From Pseudomonas sp. Teo4 (GTDB taxonomy: Bacteria > Pseudomonadota > Gammaproteobacteria > Pseudomonadales > Pseudomonadaceae): DNA of 64,000 bases. Below the pieces are notes generated by a model. That model was not told where the DNA came from. It searched no databases and saw nothing but the letters and a program-made list of their open reading frames with translations. Below, piece by piece: positions 34,497-42,625 of the stretch (positions are counted from its first letter, which is position 1; each line of letters starts with the position of its first letter). The translations under genes and the position numbers were made by a program. The DNA is taken from contig NZ_JAXCIL010000001.1 in assembly GCF_034387475.1 (NCBI RefSeq), positions 3,162,001-3,226,000 of the forward strand, read 5' to 3'.

Positions 34497-35785
34497 GCGC
34501 AGAACTCCGGATCAAAGGTAGTGCCGGCGATTTGCGCGCCCGCCCGACTGGTGTTGTGGAAGTGCACCTGAGGATGGCGCGCAATGAAACGCTCCAGCTC
34601 GATCAAATATCCCCGGAAGTTCAGCTGAGTGCGCACCCGCTGGCCATGGCCGTCCAACACCCAATGTCGCGCCGCCGAGATTGCAGGGCCGAGCACGCCA
34701 TCATCCCAACCGGTGTGGGTACGGTCGCCCGGGAAGGCGAAATCGGCGCCGAACAGGGTAATGCACCCTGCCCCCATCTTCACCGCCAGGTCCACCGCCG
34801 GGTGAATCACGCTGCCGCCGACGAACAACTCGGCACGCGGTATCGCTTCACGCACCTGGGCATACAACGCGCTGGCGGAATAGGCGCTGTAACGCGGCCC
34901 ACGCCAGCAACCGAGAAGCTCTACATCCAGCATCGGCATGTATACCAGGGTGGTCGCCGCCGAATCTTCCGGTGGCAGGTGATGGAGGCGAATCTTGTGG
35001 TCGACACTGACCACGATGTCGGGCCGGATTCCGGCGCGCAGCAGTGGCAGGTAAGCGGTGTCGACACAGATGAACAGCGGCCGCTCGGCCTGGGCTCGGA
35101 CCTTTGCCAAGGCCGGCAGATGCCCGGCCAAGGTCGGACCGGTGGCGATCACGTAGCAGTCACGCCCCGCCTGGCTACCGAACAACGCGGCCACATCAGG
35201 ATCCTGACGCAGAAGCGGCAAGCTGTCTTCGAGTAGCTTCTGCAGGCGCGAGTCAGCCACATCGAAGGCGCGATTGTTGTCCGTCAGATGGACTTCACTG
35301 ATCAGCCGGTCGCGGATCTTCGCATTGAAGTCATCGGCCAGCACCAACTCGGATGGCAAGGCGAAGAACGGCAGGGTGATGTCCGCACTGTCGCCAGCGT
35401 AAGCCAGCTCGACCCGTGGATCGGCCAGCCAGTCGGACTGATCGAGCAGTTGCAACACCAGCTGGAACAGGGCGCCATTGAGCAGGTACACCTGCAGTCG
35501 GACAAGGCCCGGCCGCTCCAGCAGTACGCGCTGCACGTCACCCAGGCCGGTGCCATAGAGATGGAGGATGGAACTGTCCGCGGGCAGGCTTGCCGCCTGC
35601 TGACGCGCTTCGGCTAGCCGGTCGTGGCGACTGGTGAGCTGAATGCCGGACACACTCAGTGTCGACCCCAGCCCTTCCACCAACTCGACCTCGAGCGCTT
35701 CACCCGTTTCACCTTGCAGGCGCTCGAACAACACCGGCCAGCGGGCCTGCAGCACTTCAGCGTTACGCTGGAAAAACTCGCTCAT
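34493..35785 (-). CDS. Maf-family motility accessory factor, probable flagellin sugar transferase
   Basis: 430 aa with the central MptE-like (DUF115) domain: CYVIATGPTLAGHLPAL, CVDTAYLPLLRAGIRPDIVVSVD, and GGSVIHPAVDLAVKMGAGCI followed by LFGADFAFPGDRTHTGW. Maf proteins in Campylobacter, Helicobacter and Aeromonas transfer nonulosonic acids such as pseudaminic acid to flagellin. The pse genes upstream make the CMP-activated donor, so this is the best candidate for the Pse transferase. It lies 53 bp after the FabH-like gene. Confidence 0.85.
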   Translation of the reverse strand: MSEFFQRNAEVLQARWPVLFERLQGETGEALEVELVEGLGSTLSVSGIQLTSRHDRLAEARQQAASLPADSSILHLYGTGLGDVQRVLLERPGLVRLQVYLLNGALFQLVLQLLDQSDWLADPRVELAYAGDSADITLPFFALPSELVLADDFNAKIRDRLISEVHLTDNNRAFDVADSRLQKLLEDSLPLLRQDPDVAALFGSQAGRDCYVIATGPTLAGHLPALAKVRAQAERPLFICVDTAYLPLLRAGIRPDIVVSVDHKIRLHHLPPEDSAATTLVYMPMLDVELLGCWRGPRYSAYSASALYAQVREAIPRAELFVGGSVIHPAVDLAVKMGAGCITLFGADFAFPGDRTHTGWDDGVLGPAISAARHWVLDGHGQRVRTQLNFRGYLIELERFIARHPQVHFHNTSRAGAQIAGTTFDPEFCA

Positions 35786-35838
35786 GGGTTGAGCTTCCCT
35801 TGCCTGCGAAACGCTGAAGATTACCCTAATGGCAGCGC

Positions 35839-36783
35839 TTATTCAGCCTTGTAGAGAATCGCCGAACCCCACGACAGGCCGACACCGAAGCCGCTGATGG
35901 CCACCCGCTTCCAGGCGCTGTCGAACATGTGCTTCTGCAGCAGCAGCGGAACGCTCGAAGACACGGTATTACCGGTCTCCAGCATGTCCTTGACGAACTT
36001 GTCGACCTGGGATTTTTCCGGGTCTTCTTCGAAGCGTCGCGCCACGGCATCGACGATCGCCGCGCTGCCCTGGTGGATGCAGAAGGCATCGATATCGCTG
36101 TTCTGCAGCCCTGACTCGCCCAGCAGTTCATGCAGGTGCGCCGGCACCTTGATCAGGGCGAAGTTGAAGACCTGACGACCGTTCATGTAGAACTCGCCAT
36201 CGGTGACCTTCAGGTGTGGCGCGCCGCCACCATCGGTACCGAACTTCGCCTTGCCCAGTTGCCAGGTGGCACCCTCGCCCATCCAGGTAGCGGTGGCGGC
36301 GTCACCGAACAGCATGGTGGTGTTGCGGTCTTCCGGGTTGACGATCTTGGAGTACGGGTCAGCAGTTACCAGCAAGCCGTTCTTCAGGCCCGCGGCTTCC
36401 ATGAAGCCCTTGAGCGCATAGATACCGTAGACATAGCCAGAGCAGCCCAGGGAAATGTCGAAAGCCGCGACATGGGTCGGCAGGCCGAGCTTGTGCTGAA
36501 CGATGGCCGCAGTGTGAGGCAGGCCTTCCTCGTCACCGTTCTGGGTGACGACGATCAGCGCGTCAATGGATTCGCGCTTGAGGTCAGGGTTGGCGGCGAA
36601 CAGGTTGTTGACCGCTTCGACACACAGGTCGGAAGTTTCTTGCTCGTCATCCTTGCGTGGCAGGAAGCTCGCGCCGATCTTGCCGAACATGAACTCTTCG
36701 TCCTTGCCGAATTTCGCGCCTTGCACATAGTTGTCCAGGCCGGCAGCGGGCACATAGCTCGCGATGCTTTTAATGCCGATCAT
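35839..36783 (-). CDS. FabH-like 3-oxoacyl-ACP synthase III of the flagellar island
   Basis: About 314 aa ketoacyl synthase III fold. Counting from the upstream ATG, the Cys-His-Asn triad is visible: Cys115 (ISLGCSGYVYG), His238 (FCIHQGSAAIV) and Asn273 (TGNTVSSSVP). It is therefore likely an active acyl-condensing or acyl-transferring enzyme. FabH-like genes are known in Pseudomonas flagellin glycosylation islands next to fliC, where they may supply an acyl group for N-acylated sugars; the substrate here is unknown. Two adjacent ATGs; the second (36783) has GGAAG five bases upstream. Confidence 0.85.
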   Translation of the reverse strand: MIGIKSIASYVPAAGLDNYVQGAKFGKDEEFMFGKIGASFLPRKDDEQETSDLCVEAVNNLFAANPDLKRESIDALIVVTQNGDEEGLPHTAAIVQHKLGLPTHVAAFDISLGCSGYVYGIYALKGFMEAAGLKNGLLVTADPYSKIVNPEDRNTTMLFGDAATATWMGEGATWQLGKAKFGTDGGGAPHLKVTDGEFYMNGRQVFNFALIKVPAHLHELLGESGLQNSDIDAFCIHQGSAAIVDAVARRFEEDPEKSQVDKFVKDMLETGNTVSSSVPLLLQKHMFDSAWKRVAISGFGVGLSWGSAILYKAE

Positions 36784-36884
36784 CATGGCTTCCCAATAAA
36801 AAACAGCTCAATACCGCCGCCCGGATGGCTGGGGCGACGCCTGAAAAACGGGATCCACCACCCGGTCGATTGGGCGGCAGGCGA

Positions 36885-36913
36885 GGCTGGCAGACGGTAA
36901 AAACCTGCCAGCC
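36885..36913. other. 9-bp inverted repeat in leader of the FabH-like gene
   Basis: GGCTGGCAG and CTGCCAGCC pair perfectly around an 11-base loop. No T tract follows on either strand in the expected place, so a terminator is not supported. It lies in the 272-bp gap between pseI and the FabH-like gene, which also holds the palindrome at 36956. Confidence 0.5.
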
Positions 36914-36955
36914 CCATTAACGGTTACAGAGGGAGATGCCCGCTCTGACCGATAG

Positions 36956-36974
36956 GTCACGAATATTTCGTGAC
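36956..36974. promoter_or_regulatory. 19-bp palindrome, possible operator
   Basis: GTCACGAA-TAT-TTCGTGAC is a perfect 8+3+8 dyad in an AT-richer patch about 175 bp upstream of the FabH-like gene and 80 bp after pseI. Dyads of this size are typical of dimeric regulator sites. A weak TTGTCA sequence overlaps it on the minus strand. No sigma54 or sigma28 motif was found in this gap. Confidence 0.4.
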
Positions 36975-37054
36975 AATCGCATATTTTGCCCAGCCTCGTC
37001 ACCTCGGCAATGAGCTTGCGAACGTGCAACTTTAGGCAAACCTGGCGCCTGCGA

Positions 37055-38107
37055 TCAGTCGATCAGCGGCCAGTCCAGCGCCGTACCGCGCTTGAGCGGG
37101 TGCCGGGCCTTGCGCCCGAGCACCGCGTCGAGATGGCCCGGAGCCAGCCCCAGGCCCGGGCGAATGGCGCGCACATTGGTCCGATCGAAAACTTCGCCGA
37201 CAGCCATGTCGCGCACAACATACAGCGAGCGACGAAAACGCCGCGAAGCCTCTTCGGCCGGGGTCGCGCCATAGTGCACCCGCCCCAGCGACTGCCAGGC
37301 ACGTTCGGTCTCCAGCACCAGCGCGGCCATTTCCCGAGGTTCCAGGGAGAACGCAGCATCCACGCCGCCGTCGGCACGGTCGAGGGTGAAATGCTTCTCC
37401 ACCATCGTAGCCCCCAGGGCCACCGCCGCCACCGCCACACCGACACCCATCGAGTGATCCGACAGCCCGACCTGGCAACCGAACAGCTCTTGCATGTGCG
37501 GGATGGTCAGCACGTTGCTGTTTTGCGGGCTGGCTGGGTAGGTGCTGGTGCATTTGAGCAGCACCAGGTCACGGCAACCCGCCTCCCGCGCCACGTGCAC
37601 GGTGCGTTCAAGCTCCGCGAGACTGGCCATGCCGGTGGAGATGATCATCGGCTTGCCAGTGGCCGCCACCTTGCGAATCAGCGGCAAGTCGGTGTTCTCG
37701 AAGCTGGCGATCTTGTAGGCCGGTACCTCCAGGCTTTCCAGAAAATCCACCGAGGTTTCGTCGAACGGCGTAGAGAAGACCAGCATGCCCAGTTCACGGG
37801 CGCGCTCGAAGATCGGTCGGTGCCACTCCCAGGGGGTATGCGCCTTTTCGTACAGCGCATAGAGCGATGATCCATCCCAGAGGCTGTTCGGGTCCGCGAT
37901 GAAGAACTCGCCATGGGCCAGGTCCAGGGTCATGGTGTCGGCGGTGTAGGTCTGCAGCTTGAGCGCATGGGCACCAGCAGCAGCCGCCGCCTCGACGATT
38001 TCCAGGGCGCGCGCCAACGACTGGTTGTGATTGCCGCTCATTTCCGCGATCACCAGCGGAGGCTGGTCCGGGCCGACACGGCGATGCCCGATGTTGAAAC
38101 TGTTCAT
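37055..38107 (-). CDS. pseI: Pseudaminic acid synthase PseI (NeuB family)
   Basis: Condenses 2,4-diacetamido-2,4,6-trideoxy-L-altrose with phosphoenolpyruvate to form pseudaminic acid. 350 aa. NeuB barrel with LVIAEMSGNHNQSL, ALKLQTYTADTMT, FSTPFDETSVDFLE, LLKCTSTYPA and VGLSDHSMG, then a C-terminal SAF/antifreeze-like domain (RRSLYVVRDMAVGE to GTALDW). TADTMTLD and neighbours favour PseI over LegI or NeuB. It starts three bases after the PseGH stop. Confidence 0.93.
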   Translation of the reverse strand: MNSFNIGHRRVGPDQPPLVIAEMSGNHNQSLARALEIVEAAAAAGAHALKLQTYTADTMTLDLAHGEFFIADPNSLWDGSSLYALYEKAHTPWEWHRPIFERARELGMLVFSTPFDETSVDFLESLEVPAYKIASFENTDLPLIRKVAATGKPMIISTGMASLAELERTVHVAREAGCRDLVLLKCTSTYPASPQNSNVLTIPHMQELFGCQVGLSDHSMGVGVAVAAVALGATMVEKHFTLDRADGGVDAAFSLEPREMAALVLETERAWQSLGRVHYGATPAEEASRRFRRSLYVVRDMAVGEVFDRTNVRAIRPGLGLAPGHLDAVLGRKARHPLKRGTALDWPLID

Positions 38108-38110
38108 GGG

Positions 38111-39586
38111 CTACTCCTCGAAAACCCGCTCGAACGAGCACGGCGACTGAACGAAGCCGGCACCCGCGAATAATTGCAATGACGCCTGGTTGTCGGGCAA
38201 CACCTGGGCCTCGATCGCCCGCAGGTCCGGCCACCGCTCACGAACGAAGGCTTCACCACGGGCAAGCAGCGCCCTGCCCCAACCCAGGCCGAAACGCCCA
38301 CTGAAGAGGTACAACGACACTCGCGCACGCTGCCCGGGCAAGCGGTCGTAACGCACGCTGCCCACCGGCCCGTCGGTCGCTTCAGCGATCAGCAGCAGGC
38401 GCTGCGGATCGGCCAGTGTCGCTGCCAGCCAGGCTTGGTGAGCCGGCCAGTCCAGCGCCTGCGCTTGCTGTGAGCGACGCCGCACCTCGGGTGCATTGCG
38501 CCCGTCGAACAACAACCGCGCATCCTCGATACGGGCCAGGCGTAATGCAAGCCCCTCCCCCAGCAAGGCGACCGCTACCCGTTGCGCCCCCCGACCGTCG
38601 ACCAGCGCACGACTGCGTTCGGCGAAACACTGGCGCAGGGCCTGGTTGTCGAGCAGCAAGGCAATCGCCTGGCGCAGCGTCGCCACCTCGACCTGCCCAG
38701 CCTCGCCCAGGTACAGGTGCATGCCTGCCCGCGCCATGGCCTCAGCATTGGCCCGCTGGTTCTCAGCCACACTCACACACAGGCTCGGCAAGCCCAGCGC
38801 GGCGCGCTCCCAGGTAGTGCCGCCACCGGCACCGATGAACAGGTCCGCAGCAGCCATTCGCGCCGGCAAGTCGTCGACATAGTCATGCAGTTCCCAGCCC
38901 GCCTGCGCATCGCATAGCTGGCCTAGCAACTCGCGTTGCGGGTGCCTGAGGCCGGCGATGCAGGTCACCTGCACACCCTCCAGCTCCGACAGCGCGCGTA
39001 GGGTTCTGGGCAACATGCCAGCCACATCGAAGCCGCCGAAACTGACCAGCACTCTGCGTGCCTGTTGCGCAAGCGAAATCGCAGCCGCCTGGAACGCTGG
39101 GCGGACCAGCGCGTAGCGTGGCCCAAGCAAGCGCCGGCATGCTGGCGTCAGCAGCGGCGCGTAGAGCGCCTCGTTGGCAATGAAATTCTGATCCAGCAGC
39201 AAGTCGGCCGCATGGGCACGGTCACCCAGGTCATCGATGACCGCGACGCGCTGGGCAAACGCCCGGGCCGCCTGTTCCCAGCGGGCATCCAGGGCGTAGT
39301 GGTCGACGATCACCCAGTCGAACTCAGCGTGCGCCGGCAGCACCTCACGCAGCGCGGCGATATCCGCCGACCAGCGTTCGATACCTGGCGCTTCCTGGGG
39401 TTGCGGCCAAGCAAAGACCTCGAAGCCCTCTTGCTCGATGGCGACGCGACGATGACCGTCAAGCAGGCAACAGGCAAAGCTGACTTGCGCCCCCAGCTCA
39501 CGCAGGGCGTGAGCCAACGCCAGGCAACGCGCTGCGTGACCGACGCCGATGGATGAGGAGGCGTCAGCCCGCACCAGCACCTTCAT
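38111..39586 (-). CDS. Fused PseG UDP-sugar hydrolase and PseH N-acetyltransferase
   Basis: 491 aa, two enzymes in one chain. Residues 1-340 match PseG (removes UDP from UDP-2,4-diacetamido-trideoxy-altrose), with the catalytic His17 in SSSIGVGHAARC and the GT-B-like GAGGGTTWERAALG region. Residues about 350-491 are a GNAT domain (LARIEDARLLFDGRN to ERVFEE) like PseH, which acetylates the 4-amino group one step earlier. No frameshift or stop occurs between the halves, so the fusion is real in this sequence. It overlaps pseF by four bases. Confidence 0.92.
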   Translation of the reverse strand: MKVLVRADASSSIGVGHAARCLALAHALRELGAQVSFACCLLDGHRRVAIEQEGFEVFAWPQPQEAPGIERWSADIAALREVLPAHAEFDWVIVDHYALDARWEQAARAFAQRVAVIDDLGDRAHAADLLLDQNFIANEALYAPLLTPACRRLLGPRYALVRPAFQAAAISLAQQARRVLVSFGGFDVAGMLPRTLRALSELEGVQVTCIAGLRHPQRELLGQLCDAQAGWELHDYVDDLPARMAAADLFIGAGGGTTWERAALGLPSLCVSVAENQRANAEAMARAGMHLYLGEAGQVEVATLRQAIALLLDNQALRQCFAERSRALVDGRGAQRVAVALLGEGLALRLARIEDARLLFDGRNAPEVRRRSQQAQALDWPAHQAWLAATLADPQRLLLIAEATDGPVGSVRYDRLPGQRARVSLYLFSGRFGLGWGRALLARGEAFVRERWPDLRAIEAQVLPDNQASLQLFAGAGFVQSPCSFERVFEE

Positions 39587-40308
39587 GAATCCAGCTCCCC
39601 GCCAGCCTTCAGCGCGGCATACAGGTACTGCGCACGCAACCAGTCGTCCTCGGTATCGATGTCCTGAACCAGATGCCGGGGGATGATCACCGGCAGGCTG
39701 CGTTCGGAATACAGCACCTCGTTTTCCAACCAGGCCTGGACCCGACCCCAGTAGAACTGGCCGGCGTCCTGATAGGCCGGCTCCAGGTCCTGGGAGCGGG
39801 TTTCACGGAATTGCGGATACAGGGGTTCCAGCGCCCCCTGGGCGTCCAGCGTCAACGCCCGCTGGACGGGGAAGCCGAAACTGCTGACCGAAAAGGCGAA
39901 CGACCGCTCTGGGTGTTGCTGCAACAACGCCAATCCCTCTTGCAAGTAGCGCTGCTGCACGAATGGCGCAGTGGCATACAGGCAACAGGCATGGGTCAGG
40001 ACATGGCCCTGGCCAGCCAGGGTCTGCAGCGCATGGCTAACCACGGCATGGGTGGTCGTGTGGTCGTCGGCCAGGTGCGCCGGCCGACGAAACGGTACCT
40101 GGGCGCCATACTCCAGTGCTATCGCTTCGATTTCCGGATCGTCGGTGCTGACCACCACCTGCTCGAACAGGCCACTGGCGATCGCGGTGCGGATCGAGTG
40201 GGCAATGATCGGCAGACCGGCGAAGCTCTTGAGGTTCTTGCGCGGGATCCGCTTGCTACCACCGCGGGCCGGTATGATCGCGACGTTGCCTTTCAGCTGC
40301 TCAGTCAT
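39583..40308 (-). CDS. pseF: Pseudaminic acid cytidylyltransferase PseF
   Basis: Activates pseudaminic acid to CMP-Pse, the donor for Maf. 241 aa. Typical CMP-sugar synthetase start: NVAIIPARGGSKRIPRKNLK, then VVVSTDDPEIEAIA and the metal-site region with CCLYATAPFVQ; ends near DIDTEDDW. It overlaps pseC by eight bases and PseGH by four, consistent with tight co-translation. Confidence 0.94.
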   Translation of the reverse strand: MTEQLKGNVAIIPARGGSKRIPRKNLKSFAGLPIIAHSIRTAIASGLFEQVVVSTDDPEIEAIALEYGAQVPFRRPAHLADDHTTTHAVVSHALQTLAGQGHVLTHACCLYATAPFVQQRYLQEGLALLQQHPERSFAFSVSSFGFPVQRALTLDAQGALEPLYPQFRETRSQDLEPAYQDAGQFYWGRVQAWLENEVLYSERSLPVIIPRHLVQDIDTEDDWLRAQYLYAALKAGGELDS

Positions 40309-41482
40309 CTGCGCCGCCTACCGACAGTTCCAGCAAACGACGCAGACTTTCGACCACATGATCCTGCTGGGCATCGGTCAGGTCTGGGTACATCGGCAGG
40401 CTCAAGGCCTCTGCATAGTAGCTTTCGGCCTGTGGGAAGTCCCCTTGGTTGAAACCCAGGTCGCGGTAATAGGGCTGCAGGTGAATGGGGATGTAATGCA
40501 GGTTGACCCCGACTCCCGCAGCGCGCATCCCATCGAACACCTCGCGGTGAGAGCGCGGTATACGATCGCGCTGCAGGCGCACCACGAACAGGTGCCAGGC
40601 GGACTCGGCGTCCTTCTGAGGCGCCTGGACACTGACGGGCAGGTGCGCCAGCAGGCGCTGATAACGAGCCGCCAACTCGCGGCGACGTTCGAGGAACGCA
40701 TCCAGTCGCGTCAACTGAGAAAGGCCCAGGGCAGCTTGCAGGTCGGTGATGCGGTAATTGAACCCCAGCTCAAGTTGCTGGTAGTACCAGGCGCCATGGC
40801 TCTCATCGGTCATCTGGCCGGCGTCTCGGGTGATCCCGTGACTGCGCAGCAAGCGCAAGCGTTGCTCCAGGTCTGCACGATTGGTAAGGACCATGCCGCC
40901 TTCGGCGGTAGTGATGATCTTCACCGGGTGGAAGCTGAACACCGTCATGTCGGCGAATTCGCCACAGCCGACCGGAGCGCCTGCATAGTGCGCGCCGACC
41001 GCGTGGGCTGCATCCTCGATCAGCGTGAAGCCGTACTGCCGGGCCAGCGCCGCAATCGAACGCATGTCGGCGCTCTGCCCGGCGAACGCCACGGCAACGA
41101 CCACCTTGGGCAGGCGCCCGTCTCGGGCAGCCTGCTCCAGTTTCACTGCAAGCGCTTCGGCATCGATCGTCCAGGTATGCGCATCGATGTCGACGAAGTC
41201 GACGCCGGCCCCGCAGTAGCGCCCGCAGTTGGCCGACGCGACGAAACTGATGGGACTGGTCCACAGCCAGTCTCCTTCCCCCAGGCCGGCGGCGAGGCAA
41301 GCCAGGTGCAGCCCGGCGGTGGCGTTGCACACCGCCACCCCGTATTGCGCACCACAGCGCTGGGCGATGGCCTGCTCGAAGCGCTCGATCATCGGCCCCT
41401 GGGTTAGCCAGTCGGACTGCAGCACTTCGACGACCGCGGCGATGTCAGCCTGGTCGATGTTCTGCCAACCGTAGGGAATCAT
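40301..41482 (-). CDS. pseC: UDP-4-amino-4,6-dideoxy-AltNAc aminotransferase PseC
   Basis: PLP-dependent DegT/AHBA-type aminotransferase, 393 aa. PLP Lys188 lies in FSFHPVKIITTAEGG, the cofactor Asp region reads LIEDAAHAVGAHY, and the N-terminal part includes VCNATAGLHLACLA. It adds the 4-amino group to the PseB product. Its ATG overlaps the pseB stop by four bases. Confidence 0.94.
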   Translation of the reverse strand: MIPYGWQNIDQADIAAVVEVLQSDWLTQGPMIERFEQAIAQRCGAQYGVAVCNATAGLHLACLAAGLGEGDWLWTSPISFVASANCGRYCGAGVDFVDIDAHTWTIDAEALAVKLEQAARDGRLPKVVVAVAFAGQSADMRSIAALARQYGFTLIEDAAHAVGAHYAGAPVGCGEFADMTVFSFHPVKIITTAEGGMVLTNRADLEQRLRLLRSHGITRDAGQMTDESHGAWYYQQLELGFNYRITDLQAALGLSQLTRLDAFLERRRELAARYQRLLAHLPVSVQAPQKDAESAWHLFVVRLQRDRIPRSHREVFDGMRAAGVGVNLHYIPIHLQPYYRDLGFNQGDFPQAESYYAEALSLPMYPDLTDAQQDHVVESLRRLLELSVGGADD

Positions 41483-42480
41483 GCTGGCAATCCCGCATGC
41501 AGGTCCGTCAGCTGGTCCACGGTGAGGAAGGCGGGGTTGGTATCGGAACGGTACTCGAAATCTTCAGCCACCCAGCGGCCGGTTTCACCGACGCGGTCGA
41601 CCGCGAAATCGACATCGGTATGGTTGAAGCGGATCGATGGAACGATGGTGAAATGATCGCCAAACTCCAGAGTCATCCGCGCATCGTCCAGCGGGATCAT
41701 CAACTCGTGCAGTTTCTCTCCCGGACGGATGCCGACCACGTTCTGCGGCAAGTGACCGGCCATGCCACTGGCCAGGTCGACGATGCGGATGGACGGGATC
41801 TTGGGCACGAACACTTCACCGCCGTGCATGCGGGCAAAGCTGTCGAGCACAAACTGCACGCCATGGTCGAGGGTGATCCAGAAACGCGTCATGCGTGGGT
41901 CGGTGATCGGCAGCTCACGGGCGCCCTCTTCGATCAGGCGCTTGAAGAACGGCACGACCGAGCCCCGCGAACCTGCAACGTTGCCATAGCGAACCACAGC
42001 AAAACGGGTGTCCTGCTGCCCGGCAAAGTTGTTGGCGGCCACGAACAGCTTGTCGGACAGCAGCTTGGTCGCACCATACAGATTGATCGGGCTGGCGGCC
42101 TTGTCGGTGGACAGCGCAACGACCTTCTGCACACCGTTCTCGATCGCCGCGGCAATGATGTTCTCGGCACCATTGACGTTGGTGCGGATGCACTCGGTGG
42201 GGTTGTACTCGGCAGCGGGTACATGCTTGAGCGCAGCAGCATGGACGACATAGTCGATGCCACGCATGGCCTGGCGCACACGCTCGGCATCACGCACATC
42301 GCCCAGGAAGTAGCGCATGCACGGCGCATTGAAGCGCTGCTGCATCTCGTACTGCTTCAGTTCGTCACGGGAGAACACCACGACGCGCCGCGGCCGGTAG
42401 CGCTCAAGCAGCCGCTCGATGAAGCGGCGCCCGAACGACCCGGTTCCCCCGGAAATGAAAATGGACTTGTCGTCGAACAT
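41479..42480 (-). CDS. pseB: UDP-GlcNAc 4,6-dehydratase/5-epimerase PseB
   Basis: First committed step of pseudaminic acid synthesis. 333 aa short-chain dehydrogenase/reductase: FISGGTGSFGRRF nucleotide-binding motif, HAAALKHVPAAEYNP, LSTDKAASP (the DxK pair) and NLYGATKLLSDKL (YxxxK). These PseB-specific motifs distinguish it from FlaA1-unrelated epimerases. First gene of pseBCF-GH-I; 145 bp of non-coding sequence lies upstream. Confidence 0.95.
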   Translation of the reverse strand: MFDDKSIFISGGTGSFGRRFIERLLERYRPRRVVVFSRDELKQYEMQQRFNAPCMRYFLGDVRDAERVRQAMRGIDYVVHAAALKHVPAAEYNPTECIRTNVNGAENIIAAAIENGVQKVVALSTDKAASPINLYGATKLLSDKLFVAANNFAGQQDTRFAVVRYGNVAGSRGSVVPFFKRLIEEGARELPITDPRMTRFWITLDHGVQFVLDSFARMHGGEVFVPKIPSIRIVDLASGMAGHLPQNVVGIRPGEKLHELMIPLDDARMTLEFGDHFTIVPSIRFNHTDVDFAVDRVGETGRWVAEDFEYRSDTNPAFLTVDQLTDLHAGLPA

Positions 42481-42591
42481 ACCTGGATCCTAGGGTCGGC
42501 GCCGTCAGCTGACGATGGCGCCCGGTTGCAGTGTCAGGCCGGGCGCACAGCGTACATATTTCTGACTCGCGCCCCCTTTGATCCAGCTCGA

Positions 42592-42608
42592 AGCAAGATG
42601 CAGGCCAG
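42592..42608 (-). promoter_or_regulatory. Candidate sigma54 promoter for pse operon
   Basis: Minus-strand CTGGCCTGCATCTTGCT has TGGC at -24 and TTGCT at -12 with exactly 10 bases between GG and GC; the ACG part of the -24 box is not conserved. It lies 112 bp upstream of pseB, after the stop of the 972-aa glycosyltransferase. The rest of the 145-bp gap contains a GCGCCCGG/CCGGGCGC stem and a CGTCAGCTGACG dyad but no T-rich terminator. Confidence 0.5.
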
Positions 42609-42625
42609 CCCCAAGGGGCACCGGC

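Noticed and set aside
36787..37054. Possible sigma28 promoter (TAAAGTTG with GCCGAG) upstream of the FabH-like gene
   Set aside because: The two boxes are 18 bases apart instead of 11, so the spacing rules out a FliA site.
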